Positions 15,518 through 26,129 of a stretch of DNA of 64,000 bases are shown here, piece by piece. This DNA comes from JAMOAW01 sp039908535 (GTDB taxonomy: Bacteria > Pseudomonadota > Magnetococcia > Magnetococcales > JADFZT01). Numbering within the stretch: position 1 is the stretch's first letter; each line of letters starts with the position of its first letter. The position numbers were made by a program, and so were the translations under genes. The notes below the pieces were generated by a model. It saw only the letters and a program-made list of their open reading frames with translations. It was not told where the DNA came from and searched no databases. The stretch is taken from the NCBI GenBank assembly GCA_039908535.1, contig JAMOAW010000020.1:16288-80287 (forward strand), in the 5' to 3' direction.

Positions 15518-16356
15518 ATATATTAGTTCTGGGGCGCGCAAAAACCGGTACAACAATTATTGCCAAAACCATCCAAAACAGCCTTGAAAATGCCAGTTTC
15601 ATGATGGAACCAACCATGGTGCATCTCTTTTTGGAGTATCCAATCGGCAATTTGGTCACCAAAATAATTTATGAACATTGGTCAGATCGTCCATATCTGC
15701 GGTTGGCCATTATGAATAATGAACTCTCTTTAAAATTTCAGAAAAAAGTCGCCATCATCCGTGATCCACGGGATGAGATGATCAGCCGTCTTTTTTATAT
15801 CGCATATGCCTATTTTAGCGAAAAAAAAGTGTCAAGAGAGCAATTGCATCCCTGGCTAGAAATTATTAAAACAAAAGAACGCACGCCTCAGGAGATCTCA
15901 TTCGAACAGATGTTTGAGGTGTTATATAAGGTTATTGGTATTCGTCATACGTTACACATGAACGATTCTTTTAACTATATCCGTTTTTTAAAACAAAATA
16001 ATAAAAATATATTTATTCTTCGCTATGAAGATTTTATCGAAAATCGTCTGCAACCATTGACCGACTATTTGGAATTTTCGTTAACAGAGAGACGTGACGT
16101 TGGCACTGAATTTGATCGCACCCGCCGTTCCAGTGGATGCAACAACTGGAAAAATTTTTTTATCCCCGCCGACCTGGATAAATTTAAACAACTACACGGA
16201 GAGGAAATGGAAGAAATGGGCTATACCGATTGGCAGCTCACGCCAACAACCTCTTTAAATCCTGAACACGGATCCCTTTATCTGGAACGCATTCTTCAAG
16301 AAGCGGTCATGCGCCTTGATGCGAAAAATGCTCCCGATGCCAACAAAAGGAGTTGA
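15514..16356 (+). CDS. Sulfotransferase-family protein
   Basis: 280 aa. The PAPS loop is at the very N-terminus (LGRAKTGTTII, residues 6-16), the 3'-phosphate motif is IIRDPRDEMISRLFY (about 87-101), and a late RYEDFIEN segment follows, as in many bacterial sulfotransferases. No signal peptide is seen, so it acts in the cytoplasm, presumably on a sugar nucleotide or lipid-linked glycan. It starts with ATGA overlapping the stop of the upstream gene, and its own stop is one base before the next start codon. Confidence 0.85.
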   Translation: MNILVLGRAKTGTTIIAKTIQNSLENASFMMEPTMVHLFLEYPIGNLVTKIIYEHWSDRPYLRLAIMNNELSLKFQKKVAIIRDPRDEMISRLFYIAYAYFSEKKVSREQLHPWLEIIKTKERTPQEISFEQMFEVLYKVIGIRHTLHMNDSFNYIRFLKQNNKNIFILRYEDFIENRLQPLTDYLEFSLTERRDVGTEFDRTRRSSGCNNWKNFFIPADLDKFKQLHGEEMEEMGYTDWQLTPTTSLNPEHGSLYLERILQEAVMRLDAKNAPDANKRS

Positions 16357-16357
16357 G

Positions 16358-19300
16358 ATGAATCCAGGCGTTTCTCCTGTATCAACACAATATATCGGCC
16401 ATCTGGATGGGGTACACGGGTCGGTGATCTTTGGCTGGGTGATAGACCGATGGAATCTGCAACGTCGGTTATCGGTGGAAATTATCGCTAACGACCAAGT
16501 GATTGCCCAAGGGAGTGCCAATCGTTCGCATAAATTTCTTGTAGAAAAAAAAATTGGGGATGGTCGTTACGGTTTTAAAATTCTTTTACCGGATCTTCTC
16601 AAAGAAAATCAACGAATAATCCTGCGCGCACGTGTGCCAGAGAGCGATTTTTGGCTAACGGGAGAACAGCTATGGCAGGCGCAACCCCCTTTGCGGGGAC
16701 ATATTGAAGGAATTTCTGCGGGAATGGTGTTTGGCTGGTTGGAAGGGATACCGACAGAAAAAGGAGCACATTTAGAAGTTCAATTGGACGGGGATGCTGT
16801 GGGATTGGCAACCATAGATAAACAATGCGATGTTCCAGGAGTCACCTCATCAAATCAGCAAAAAATTTTACGATTTTTTTTTGATTTAACCCCCTATCTT
16901 AAAGATGGCTTTGCACAAACATTGACGCTCATTGAGACGACATCTGGTCAGTGCCTACCTGGAACCCCTTTAAATTTACAACAAAATCTTGTTTGGGGCT
17001 GTGTAGATCACGTCAATGGGTTTGAATTCATTGGTTGGATCGTCCATTTGGATCCCAAAGTGATCCATTGTGGTGTCGAATTGTGGGTAGATGGTTTTTG
17101 TGCGACCACGACTTTGGCGCAAAAATCTCGTCTAGACCTATTTGCCATGGGACTGAAACGGGTCCGATGTGGTTTTTCTTTGGTGGTCCCACCGCGTTTC
17201 TATGACGGTCACTACCGAAAAATTTCGATCCGCAGCCAAGAGAGTGGCACCGAACTGCGCAACGGAGGGCGGGAGTGGCAAGCACAAATTCGATATATGA
17301 TCGAACATGTTGATCAAAATCAACTTTCTGGGTGGTTGTTCGATATTTGCGCACCAAACAAAATAATCACCCTGGATCTTTGGGAAGCAGATAGAGTGAT
17401 CGCCTCAACCGAAGCCAGTGGTCAACGCCCGGATGTTGGCAAAGTTTTAAATTTGCCGAGCACACTGGCATGTGGTTTTTCTTTTGCTTTGCCGCCCGAC
17501 CCATCCCCCTGGCTGGAACGGCGGTTGTCTCTATGCCCGCAAGGGATGCGGGAATCGATCATTGGCAAAGATATTCTTTTGCTACAACGCCATGAAACCA
17601 TACGACAAGCCGAACTACTGGCCCGGGAGTCTGGTCTGGTGGGATATTTTATTCCAGACTGGATCGCCCAATGGCGGGCAGATGAGATACGCTCCCCTAT
17701 TCAATTTCGAGAGGTGGCCTCTGTGATACCCTCTGAAGAGAGGGTAGATATCATTATTCCAGTTTACAAAGGATATGATGAAACTCTCGCCTGTGTGCAG
17801 AGTGTTCTAAATTGCCGTGAAACACACCCCTTTGAACTCATTGTTCTCAACGATGCCTCTCCCGATTCTCTTTTGTGTGAGGCCTTGCAACGACTGGCTA
17901 GCAGCCATGGTTTTACATGGATCGAAAATGTCAAGAATATCGGTTTTGTAGCGACGGTCAATCGGGGGATGCGCTTACATAGCGGACGGGATGTCATATT
18001 GCTCAATGCCGATACAGTTGTTCCCCCTTCGGACTGGATCACCCGATTGCGCCAAGCGGCCTATCGCCAACCAAAAACGGCAACGGTCACCCCCTTTTCC
18101 AATCGAGCCACCATATGCTCCTTACCCCGCAACCTTTATGACAATCTCATGCCATCTGGCGAGACGGTGGCGACATTAGATGCTCTATGTCAGGAGTCAA
18201 ACAAAGAAATCGAGATTGAAATTCCCACGGCAGTGGGTTTTTGTATGTATATTCGTCGTCAAGCTTTGGCGGAAGTGGGTTTTTTTAATGAACAACGCTG
18301 GGGCAAAGGGTATGGTGAGGAGAATGAATTTTGCATTCTCAGTGCCGCCCTGGGTTGGCGACATGTCATCGCCACGGATCTCTTTGTCCAGCATCATGGA
18401 TCGGTTTCGTTTCAGGGGGAAAAGGGACAACGCGTTTCTGAAAATTTAAATATTTTAAACAAGTTATATCCTGATTATGCCCCACGAATTCAAAATTTTA
18501 TCGCCGCAGATCCCCTATGGCAAGCGCGTGGGCGGGTTGTTTTGGCACTCATGCGCGGCAAGGCAACGCGCTTTATGTTGCATGTGGTTCACCATTGGGG
18601 AGGAGGAATCGAAAATCATCTGCGCCAACTGTGTCATCGTTTGGAACAAGAGGGAGAAGCGACCCTTATTTTACGCCCTGGAGCCCATGGCTGGATTGAA
18701 TTAACCACGCTCTCTGAAGATCTTCTGCTTTCCTACCCGAAGGGATTTTCCTTTGATGTTTTAGTAGAAGATTTGCAGCAACTGGGAATCTGGCATCTCC
18801 ATTTTCATCAAACCATTGGATTGCCGTTGACGATCTGGGAGTTGCCCAAGAGACTGGGGATTGGGTATGACTATACCATTCATGACTATTTTTTTGGCTG
18901 TCCACGGATTAATTTACTCAACGTGCGCCAGCGTTATTGCGGTATTCCTAACCTGGAAGAGTGTGAATTTTGTATCCAGTCCGAACCATTACCAAAAGAA
19001 ATTGCGCCCCTTTTTACCCAAATTGGTGAGACCGTAGAGGCATGGCGCACATTTTATCAAGCCCAATTCGCGCAAGCGAGACGTCTATTTGCCCCTAGCC
19101 AAGATGCCCTGCAACATTTCCAACGTTTTTTTGATGTACCTCAAATGGTTTACCAGCCTCATCCAGAACGCCCTTTTACAAAAATATTGCCCCCTCCTCT
19201 CTTAATCGGCGGAGAGTTGCGCGTTGCGGTGATTGGTGCCATTGGCATACATAAAGGACATGCCATTCTTTGGCAGATGGCGCGTTTAGCTTTTGAAAAA

Positions 19301-19759
19301 AAGCTTGCCCTGCGATTTATAATCATTGGCTATACCTGCGATAACAAAGCCTATGCCTCCTTGCCAAACGTAGATATTCTCGGTCCCTACAAACCAGAAG
19401 ATCTTCCGACTTTATTGGAGGCCTCGGAATGTTCTCTCGCATTATTTTTAAGCCGCTGGCCAGAAACCTATAGTTACACATTAACCGAGGCTCTCAGGAG
19501 CGGATTGATTCCGGTTGTTCCTGATCTAGGTGCCCTCGCTGAACGATTAAAACATTTACAGTGTGGCTATCTGTTCCCGCTAGAAATTACTCCCGGGGAT
19601 CTTTTAAAAAGGTTGCAACAGATCGTTACAGAAGGACAAAATAAAATACCTGTGCAAATAGAATATCTTGGATTACAAGAAAATTTATGTAAAAGCTATT
19701 ATGCCTTTGAAAACGGATATCATTTAGGGTATAGAACGAACAATAAAAAACTTTTTTAG
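16358..19759 (+). CDS. Large modular glycosyltransferase: four beta-modules, GT2 and GT4-like domains
   Basis: 1133 aa from ATG 16358, preceded by AAAGGAG; an in-frame ATG at 16316 lies within the upstream gene. Four copies of a beta-rich module lie at the front (starting at about residues 11, 112, 213 and 311), each with a Gly-x-(I/V)-(D/E) start, a GW(V/L/I) core and two with a closing GF-x-(I/F)-x-LP. They look like substrate- or carbohydrate-binding units. A family 2 glycosyltransferase domain follows (VDIIIPVYKG at about 462, LLNADT at about 547, GEENEF at about 653). The last domain resembles a GT-B family 4 enzyme (HHWGGGIENH at about 744, GAIGIHKG at about 960, WPETYSYTLTEALRSG at about 1033). 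One polypeptide could thus add two sugars in succession. Confidence 0.88.
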   Translation: MNPGVSPVSTQYIGHLDGVHGSVIFGWVIDRWNLQRRLSVEIIANDQVIAQGSANRSHKFLVEKKIGDGRYGFKILLPDLLKENQRIILRARVPESDFWLTGEQLWQAQPPLRGHIEGISAGMVFGWLEGIPTEKGAHLEVQLDGDAVGLATIDKQCDVPGVTSSNQQKILRFFFDLTPYLKDGFAQTLTLIETTSGQCLPGTPLNLQQNLVWGCVDHVNGFEFIGWIVHLDPKVIHCGVELWVDGFCATTTLAQKSRLDLFAMGLKRVRCGFSLVVPPRFYDGHYRKISIRSQESGTELRNGGREWQAQIRYMIEHVDQNQLSGWLFDICAPNKIITLDLWEADRVIASTEASGQRPDVGKVLNLPSTLACGFSFALPPDPSPWLERRLSLCPQGMRESIIGKDILLLQRHETIRQAELLARESGLVGYFIPDWIAQWRADEIRSPIQFREVASVIPSEERVDIIIPVYKGYDETLACVQSVLNCRETHPFELIVLNDASPDSLLCEALQRLASSHGFTWIENVKNIGFVATVNRGMRLHSGRDVILLNADTVVPPSDWITRLRQAAYRQPKTATVTPFSNRATICSLPRNLYDNLMPSGETVATLDALCQESNKEIEIEIPTAVGFCMYIRRQALAEVGFFNEQRWGKGYGEENEFCILSAALGWRHVIATDLFVQHHGSVSFQGEKGQRVSENLNILNKLYPDYAPRIQNFIAADPLWQARGRVVLALMRGKATRFMLHVVHHWGGGIENHLRQLCHRLEQEGEATLILRPGAHGWIELTTLSEDLLLSYPKGFSFDVLVEDLQQLGIWHLHFHQTIGLPLTIWELPKRLGIGYDYTIHDYFFGCPRINLLNVRQRYCGIPNLEECEFCIQSEPLPKEIAPLFTQIGETVEAWRTFYQAQFAQARRLFAPSQDALQHFQRFFDVPQMVYQPHPERPFTKILPPPLLIGGELRVAVIGAIGIHKGHAILWQMARLAFEKKLALRFIIIGYTCDNKAYASLPNVDILGPYKPEDLPTLLEASECSLALFLSRWPETYSYTLTEALRSGLIPVVPDLGALAERLKHLQCGYLFPLEITPGDLLKRLQQIVTEGQNKIPVQIEYLGLQENLCKSYYAFENGYHLGYRTNNKKLF

Positions 19760-19840
19760 AAAGTTGGTAACAAGAGATACTGATTTTTTTTGATATGTTT
19801 TGGCCAGAATAAAATATTTTTATCTTATAAATCAACATAT

Positions 19841-22800
19841 ATGGAATCAAAATCAATGCCTACCAAAAAAAAATCATTACCCAAAGGATATATAGACCAT
19901 CTAAGCACAGAGATCATCTCTGGTTGGGTGGCTATTCAGGACTCCGATGAACGCCTAGAGATTGAGTTATTGATCGACGATATCGCAGTGACCAGCACAA
20001 AAGCCGATTTATATCGACAAGATTTACAAGAAGCTGGGATCGGCGATGGCAAACATGGTTTTCAAATGTTATTTCCACAAATATTGTTGGATGGGCAAGA
20101 ACATCATCTTGTGGTGCGAGAAATCTCCAGTGGTCATTGTTTTGTCAATGAAACAAGAGTGCTTGGTCACCCCTCTGAAGAATCTATCTCCTTACAAAAT
20201 CAGTTGATGGAACAGGAGAAGCTGCTCGTTAATGCGCATCAAACCGAAAAAAATTTTAATAATGATATTCTCTCCAAACCACGCGGTTATATCGACCGCA
20301 TGAAAAATTTTGTCCTTCAAGGATGGGCAGTGGATGGAGATGGTCACCCGGCACAATTGCAATTATGTATCGACGATGAGACCATCGAATGCTACACCCT
20401 CCGTTCCCATCGTCAGGATGTCATCTCCACACTCAATATTGAAAATGCAAAAGTTGGTTTTGACATCTATTTGCCTGGCTATATTTGGGAAAATCACGAC
20501 AAGCCAAACCTCGACATTCAGGTTCTTGCCAATGGGATGCCGATCTTAAAAAAACCTCTGCAACTGACCCGACGCATGGCCAAAGAATGGGTCATCAACA
20601 TCGTCAGACAACCAGAAGAACCCCAAAAGCAATTTTTTGCCCTACTTGCTTTAGAACATATTCGTTACGCAACATTTTTATCGGAATTGCCCGCCAAAGA
20701 GGCGAATTGGATGGGAGCCTTCATAGGGCGCATCAATTTGGGCGATTTTTTAATTACCAATAAAATTCAACAATATGAAAAACAAATTCCCCTGATTACA
20801 GTCTCGACCCAATTGGTATGGAAATCGTTATGGGCATTGAATAGTCGCATTATTGATAAAAGCCAATCCGTTTTTGACCATGTCGTCAGTGTCATCCAAG
20901 AGATGCGACTGCAAGGGGATACCAAGGATTGGTTTTTAATCACCATCGTTCCACTCCTTTGCCAGACTGAGAGTTTTTTACGTCTGCGTGAGTTAACCAA
21001 TTTTGTGGCATTGCAACGGCTTTGCCAAGAGCAAAATGTTTGTGATCTCTCTTTAAAGACGGCATTCTTGGTAGCAGATGGCCAGATCAATACGGCGGCG
21101 GATCTTATTTATCGCATAGCCGAGATTATCGGCACAAAAAAGGATATGAGCTGGCTCTGTACCTCCAGTTTAAACTTCTCTTTAAAGATTGTTCAAAGGA
21201 TGGATGCGTCAGGGGAACTGGAATTTAAATTGGCAGAAAAGTTTCGTTATGCTTTGATTTATATGTTGGATGCTTATAAAGGGGATTGGTTTTCCCGTTT
21301 ACACGATACACATTTTATTCAACTTTTGCTCAACATGTTATCCGCCTATGATCAATATACCGACTATCATCGTGAAGATATTGTTTTGGCGGGTCTGCGT
21401 ATTTATGGATTAAATCCGACCTTTTGGGCAGGAGTCCTTCAACAAAATCTGCTTGGGGTGGACCAAGAACTGACCTTTGGTTATGCGCAATGGCAGCAGA
21501 TTCATAAATTAACGACTGAAAAATCAATATCATTGCTAGATTGGGTCGAAAAATGTGCCGAACCGCTTGCCTATTTTCAATCCAAAAATAATGCCGAGGT
21601 TGCCCTTTTTCTGCGTGAAATCAGTATGACGCTTTTGCCCCATTTAAACGAAACCTTGTTACCCTCTGGCACCATGCTATTGAACAAACTCTTGGCCCTC
21701 AATCCATCCGAATCGTTGCGAATGGCCGCTTTTCCTTTGGTCAAAGAGAATTTATTATTGGAACATTTTCCCCAAACACAACCCAAAAAATTGCGCCTCC
21801 AATTGCGCAATTTAAGCAAACAAGGCCACAGTATGGTGTTAAACATACAAGAGCAGGCCAGTCAGGCGTTACAAAATCTTCTCGTTGCCACGAATGCCGG
21901 GCAAGGACAACAGAGTTTGCACACGGCCTGCCGACAAATCGAAACGCATGCCTTGCAATTGGCGCATGATCCGGGAGGATTTCTCGCCTTTGATCTGCTG
22001 GCCAGCGGCTACCTCCTCCACGATTCAAGTCAGCCAGAAGGTTCTGCCATCCTATTGCGGATGATGATGATTTTACAAAAAATCCAGACAACATTAAAAG
22101 AAGTGCCATACCTTCCGGCCCCGGTTATGGCGGGGTTGCTGCAATTGGAACAGATGGAAGGAAAAAGTTCCATGCTGCGTAGTTTTCTTTCCGAGTGTCG
22201 TTTTTTATTGCTCAACACGTTTGGAGCACACCTAGAAACCCTTTTAACACCACCAAAATCCCCAAAACTAACTTGTGGGACAACAGGTTGGCCACAAGAC
22301 ACATTGGTTGTCATTTATTCTTGTCGAAAATATTTAGAGAGTCGGGTACAACAAATTCGGGCTACCTGGGTCCAAGATTTAATAGCCCGTGGCATCCCTT
22401 ATCTTGTTCTGGTAGGGGATGGAGACGATACCCTCCAGGGGGATGTATTGGCCTTGAATGTTTCTGATCATTATGAATATTTGCCCCAAAAAAGTTTAAA
22501 ACTATTCGAGTGGGTTTACCACCACACCAATGCCCAATATCTCCTTAAAATAGATGATGATTGCCATTTGAATGTAGAGTATTTTTTTAATACATTAAGC
22601 TATCGCAAACATCACTATTATGGCCGCATCATTGTTCGTAGCCTTGGGAGTATGGATCGGGCTTGGCACCAAAAAAAATCTCATACCATTTTGAGCCAAA
22701 AATCCATAGATAAATCGCCTGAACCTTCGATTTATGCCGATGGTGGATGTGGGTATGTTTTGTCACGATTGGCGTTGTTTAATCTCCTGGAGGTAGTCCA

Positions 22801-24055
22801 AACCGATGCAGGGGAAAAACTAGTGCATCAGTCGTTTATGGAAGATAAATTGGTTGGGGATTTACTGGCTTTGGTGAAGATCAAACCCTCCGATGAAGAT
22901 TATGTGACCTACCTAAGACGTCGCACTTTTGCGCAAGCTCTGCCGGTTGCGATGTGGGATAACGTATTTTATCCTTGTCAATCCACATTGACAAAAGTCA
23001 GCCATTTAGATTCTGAACTGGATATGGCCCCGACCCAGGCCAAAATGGCAAGCCAGGAGTTGTGGCCGAAAAAAATTTGGCCCACTTGCGATGCCCCAAA
23101 TTTAAATATGTATGATTCCAGTCAACTGGAGTTGTTGATTGATCCATCGGCCTTGGCAAATTTGCTTCAGAACCGTTTTTTTGTGATAAGCGTTGTACGC
23201 AATGAACGCATTATGCTGCCGCATTTTTTGTCTCATTATCGTTTATTAGGGGTAAAATGTTTTGTTTTTGTGGATAATTGCTCAGATGATGGCAGTCGGG
23301 AATATTTGCGTGAGCAATCCGATGTCATTTTATTTTCTACAGACACAGAATATAAAAAATCGCATTTTGGGGTGACTTGGCAACAGGCGGTATTGGGTAA
23401 TTTTTGTGTTGGCAAATGGGTTTTATTAGCGGATGCGGATGAATTATTGGTTTACGAAGGATCTGATGAGGGGCTCTCTATAGAGCACTTGATTACCAAA
23501 ATTGAAGCCCAGGGGTGTGATGCAGCCTGTCAAATAATGGTAGACATGTACCCAGAGGGAGATCTTTCCACCGCAGATTTCACCAAAGAGGATCCCTTTA
23601 CGGTGGCCAGTTGGTTTGATCAACAGATGGTGACCCCATGGCGGTTGGGTAGTGGATCCTATTCCAACAGTCCGAGTTATGTCAGTCACCTACGCCACCG
23701 GGTCATTGAACGATCCATTCCCCATGATTTTGTCTCCCAAAAATTTGCCTTGTTTCGGTATGCTCCCTGGATACGCCTCTCTGAAGGGGTACATTATGCC
23801 TCCAATTTAAAGGTCTATAAACCATTTACTTGGTTTGCCCATTTTAAATACCATGCTGGTTTCAAACAAAAAGTGGAAATTGAAATCAATCGTGGACAAC
23901 ATTTTAATAATGCGGCGGAATACAATCGATATGCGGTGATGCTGGCCGAAGGCAAAGGGTGTTTTGCCCAAGAGGGGGTATCGGTCAAATATGAAGGGGG
24001 AAAGACTTTTGCAATGTTAATGGATCAAAATTCAGAGTTTATACATCATGGCTAG
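19841..24055 (+). CDS. Very large modular glycosyltransferase with two beta-modules and two catalytic domains
   Basis: 1404 aa from ATG 19841; ATG 19856 is an alternative and neither has a clear ribosome-binding site. Two beta-modules like those of the previous protein begin at about residues 14 (KGYIDHL) and 148 (RGYIDRM). A long helical region without known motifs spans about 230-800. A domain at about 820-1040 resembles galactosyl/fringe-type enzymes (VVIYSCRKYLESR, then the metal site KIDDDCHLN at about 903, and ADGGCGYVLS). A C-terminal GT-A domain (about 1110-1395) reads VISVVRNERIMLPHFLSHYR, DNCSDDGS and LADADELLV (DxD-type), as in the GT2/GT92-like group. It overlaps the next gene by eight bases. 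It probably extends the same glycan as its neighbour. Confidence 0.85.
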   Translation: MESKSMPTKKKSLPKGYIDHLSTEIISGWVAIQDSDERLEIELLIDDIAVTSTKADLYRQDLQEAGIGDGKHGFQMLFPQILLDGQEHHLVVREISSGHCFVNETRVLGHPSEESISLQNQLMEQEKLLVNAHQTEKNFNNDILSKPRGYIDRMKNFVLQGWAVDGDGHPAQLQLCIDDETIECYTLRSHRQDVISTLNIENAKVGFDIYLPGYIWENHDKPNLDIQVLANGMPILKKPLQLTRRMAKEWVINIVRQPEEPQKQFFALLALEHIRYATFLSELPAKEANWMGAFIGRINLGDFLITNKIQQYEKQIPLITVSTQLVWKSLWALNSRIIDKSQSVFDHVVSVIQEMRLQGDTKDWFLITIVPLLCQTESFLRLRELTNFVALQRLCQEQNVCDLSLKTAFLVADGQINTAADLIYRIAEIIGTKKDMSWLCTSSLNFSLKIVQRMDASGELEFKLAEKFRYALIYMLDAYKGDWFSRLHDTHFIQLLLNMLSAYDQYTDYHREDIVLAGLRIYGLNPTFWAGVLQQNLLGVDQELTFGYAQWQQIHKLTTEKSISLLDWVEKCAEPLAYFQSKNNAEVALFLREISMTLLPHLNETLLPSGTMLLNKLLALNPSESLRMAAFPLVKENLLLEHFPQTQPKKLRLQLRNLSKQGHSMVLNIQEQASQALQNLLVATNAGQGQQSLHTACRQIETHALQLAHDPGGFLAFDLLASGYLLHDSSQPEGSAILLRMMMILQKIQTTLKEVPYLPAPVMAGLLQLEQMEGKSSMLRSFLSECRFLLLNTFGAHLETLLTPPKSPKLTCGTTGWPQDTLVVIYSCRKYLESRVQQIRATWVQDLIARGIPYLVLVGDGDDTLQGDVLALNVSDHYEYLPQKSLKLFEWVYHHTNAQYLLKIDDDCHLNVEYFFNTLSYRKHHYYGRIIVRSLGSMDRAWHQKKSHTILSQKSIDKSPEPSIYADGGCGYVLSRLALFNLLEVVQTDAGEKLVHQSFMEDKLVGDLLALVKIKPSDEDYVTYLRRRTFAQALPVAMWDNVFYPCQSTLTKVSHLDSELDMAPTQAKMASQELWPKKIWPTCDAPNLNMYDSSQLELLIDPSALANLLQNRFFVISVVRNERIMLPHFLSHYRLLGVKCFVFVDNCSDDGSREYLREQSDVILFSTDTEYKKSHFGVTWQQAVLGNFCVGKWVLLADADELLVYEGSDEGLSIEHLITKIEAQGCDAACQIMVDMYPEGDLSTADFTKEDPFTVASWFDQQMVTPWRLGSGSYSNSPSYVSHLRHRVIERSIPHDFVSQKFALFRYAPWIRLSEGVHYASNLKVYKPFTWFAHFKYHAGFKQKVEIEINRGQHFNNAAEYNRYAVMLAEGKGCFAQEGVSVKYEGGKTFAMLMDQNSEFIHHG

Positions 24056-26129
24056 TCTCTCCTCACAAACCACAGATTTTCCATTTATGATCTGGACCTT
24101 ACAAAGAACGGGGGGAACAAATCTTACCAATCGTTTGGTAGAGTGGAGTCACCTGCCTGGAATCCAACACGAACCCTTTAATTTAGACCGCTGTTACGGA
24201 AACGTGACCAAAGGGTGGATGGAAAATAAAAATTTGTTAGCTCTCAGGAGTGCCATTGAGGCCATTGTCCAACGAGGGGTCATCATCAAACATTGTGTAG
24301 AAATTGGTCCTTGGGAGATCACCCGTACCTTGGCGGAAGCCACCTGTCGCGCCAATTATAGACATCTATTTTTGTATCGAAAAAAACCTGTAGACCGGTT
24401 GCTCTCCTTGCATTTTGCCAAGCTGTATGGCATTTGGGGACCAGGAGGAAAGATGAAACAGGGGGAAGAGCTGGAAAAAAAAATTTTTGCTGTTCCCCTG
24501 CCCCTTGCCGAGCTGATTGGACATGAAAAACGGTGTGCGCTTCTGTTGACCAAAACTTGGGAGTGGCTGGAAGCCCAAGGTGCCGCCCCCATGGCCATCG
24601 CCTATGAAGATATCTACCGCACACCAGATTCCACCCTGCCCATACAGACTCTGCTACCGGTCCTGGAACATTTGGGGCTTTCCAAAGGTGAGACGGAGAA
24701 TCGCCATTTTATTCAATCGGTGTTGGAACGCGGGGATCAAGGGACGCGAAATTATTACACCCTCTTTCAGGGTCGAGAGCAGCTGGAATTAGAGCTCAAA
24801 TCTTTAGAACTCTTCTCCCCCCTTACGTTGGCAGAGACACGCCTTAAGGTGGTCTCAGAAGAACACGATTGCCCATGGATCGAACACCTAAACATTGATA
24901 CCATTCCGCGCCTCTACCTCCCAGACCAACCCTTTGGGATAGGTGGCGTGGTGGTATTGCGTCCAGAGGCCCCGGAAAAAACCATGTTGTCTCTCGTTGA
25001 ATCCAAAAAGAATGGTTCCCACTTTGACATCAAGTGGGGCATTGCTTCACCGTGGATTGCGCAAAAATTTCCAGAAGCAAAAAATGCCAAAAATGCCCGT
25101 TTTAAAGCCAATGAGCTCCGCATCACCCCAGATAGTGCGCTAGAATTACAAATGATCACCATGGCAGGAGAAAAAATCACCTTGTTTCGTATCTGCGTGA
25201 GTCAAGCCTCCCACTCCTCAGAACGACCCGTGATTGGAGAAATTTATGCAACTCTTAAACAATTGGCGACGCAGAGTCATCGAGACGAAACTCTCTACAT
25301 TGATCTGCATAAAACATTGGAACTCTTTCCAGAGGAGGCCCGCAAAGAGGTATGGCTGGAAAGCTATATTTTATTGGAAGCCCTGTATTTAAAAAATGCC
25401 AAATCCACGTTTGCCTATTTGCAACGTCTGCAAAAATTGTATTTAAAAGAGAACAAAAAAGAGTGGTTCGATCTATTTTGGGCAGAAATTTTAAAGGTTA
25501 TCCATCCCAAGACCCTCAGTCAGTATGGCTATATCACCGCATTGGCCAACAGAAATCAGCAGGAGGTTTGGCGAGATATCTCCAAATATGTGGATCGGTT
25601 GGCCACGTTTGGTTATGAATGTTTTATCAATTCAGGCACTTTATTGGGGGCTGTACGGGATGGACAATTGATTGCCCATGATGAAGATGTGGATTTGGCC
25701 GTTGTTTTAAAATCTCAACGGTTAGAGGAGATTGTCGCCGAGTGGATAGCCCTTAAAAACAAGCTGAAGGGCATGAAACTCTTGGATATGAAATTCGAGA
25801 CCAAAAAGGCCACTCATATCAAAATCGGGCAAGCGGGGGGTGTCAGCGTAGATCTTTTTCCAGCCTGGATTATTCAAGATCGGGTTTTTATCTATCCTCA
25901 TACCAGTGGAGATATAGATATAGGAACTTTATTGCCCTTAAAATCGATCAAGATGTGTGACATTCCCCTGCCCATTCCGCAACGACCTGAGGCTATTTTA
26001 GAGATAAATTATGGATGCGAATGGCGTGTTCCCGATGTTGCCTTTAAGTTTAATTGGCGAGAGGCTTCGGCAAAGTTTCATGAATTTGAACTCTGTCTTA
26101 AACAGCACAGGGAAGATCATCCCGCATGA
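24048..26129 (+). CDS. Sulfotransferase-like / LicD-type phosphotransferase fusion, paralogue 1
   Basis: 693 aa. The N-terminal domain begins with a PAPS-loop-like IWTLQRTGGTNLTNRL (about residues 14-29), has HEPFN, KHCVEIGPWEI and the possible 3'-phosphate motif LFLYRKKPVDRLLSL (about 107-121), then AYEDIY. A middle beta-domain (about 285-385) contains DIKWGIASPWIAQKF. The C-terminal domain is LicD/fukutin-like: FINSGTLLGAVRDG, then the metal-binding HDEDVDLAVV (about 543-552), KATHIKIG, DLFPAW and EINYG. LicD enzymes transfer a phospho-alcohol from a CDP-activated donor. It overlaps the upstream gene by 8 bases and the downstream paralogue by ATGA. Confidence 0.85.
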   Translation: MASLSSQTTDFPFMIWTLQRTGGTNLTNRLVEWSHLPGIQHEPFNLDRCYGNVTKGWMENKNLLALRSAIEAIVQRGVIIKHCVEIGPWEITRTLAEATCRANYRHLFLYRKKPVDRLLSLHFAKLYGIWGPGGKMKQGEELEKKIFAVPLPLAELIGHEKRCALLLTKTWEWLEAQGAAPMAIAYEDIYRTPDSTLPIQTLLPVLEHLGLSKGETENRHFIQSVLERGDQGTRNYYTLFQGREQLELELKSLELFSPLTLAETRLKVVSEEHDCPWIEHLNIDTIPRLYLPDQPFGIGGVVVLRPEAPEKTMLSLVESKKNGSHFDIKWGIASPWIAQKFPEAKNAKNARFKANELRITPDSALELQMITMAGEKITLFRICVSQASHSSERPVIGEIYATLKQLATQSHRDETLYIDLHKTLELFPEEARKEVWLESYILLEALYLKNAKSTFAYLQRLQKLYLKENKKEWFDLFWAEILKVIHPKTLSQYGYITALANRNQQEVWRDISKYVDRLATFGYECFINSGTLLGAVRDGQLIAHDEDVDLAVVLKSQRLEEIVAEWIALKNKLKGMKLLDMKFETKKATHIKIGQAGGVSVDLFPAWIIQDRVFIYPHTSGDIDIGTLLPLKSIKMCDIPLPIPQRPEAILEINYGCEWRVPDVAFKFNWREASAKFHEFELCLKQHREDHPA

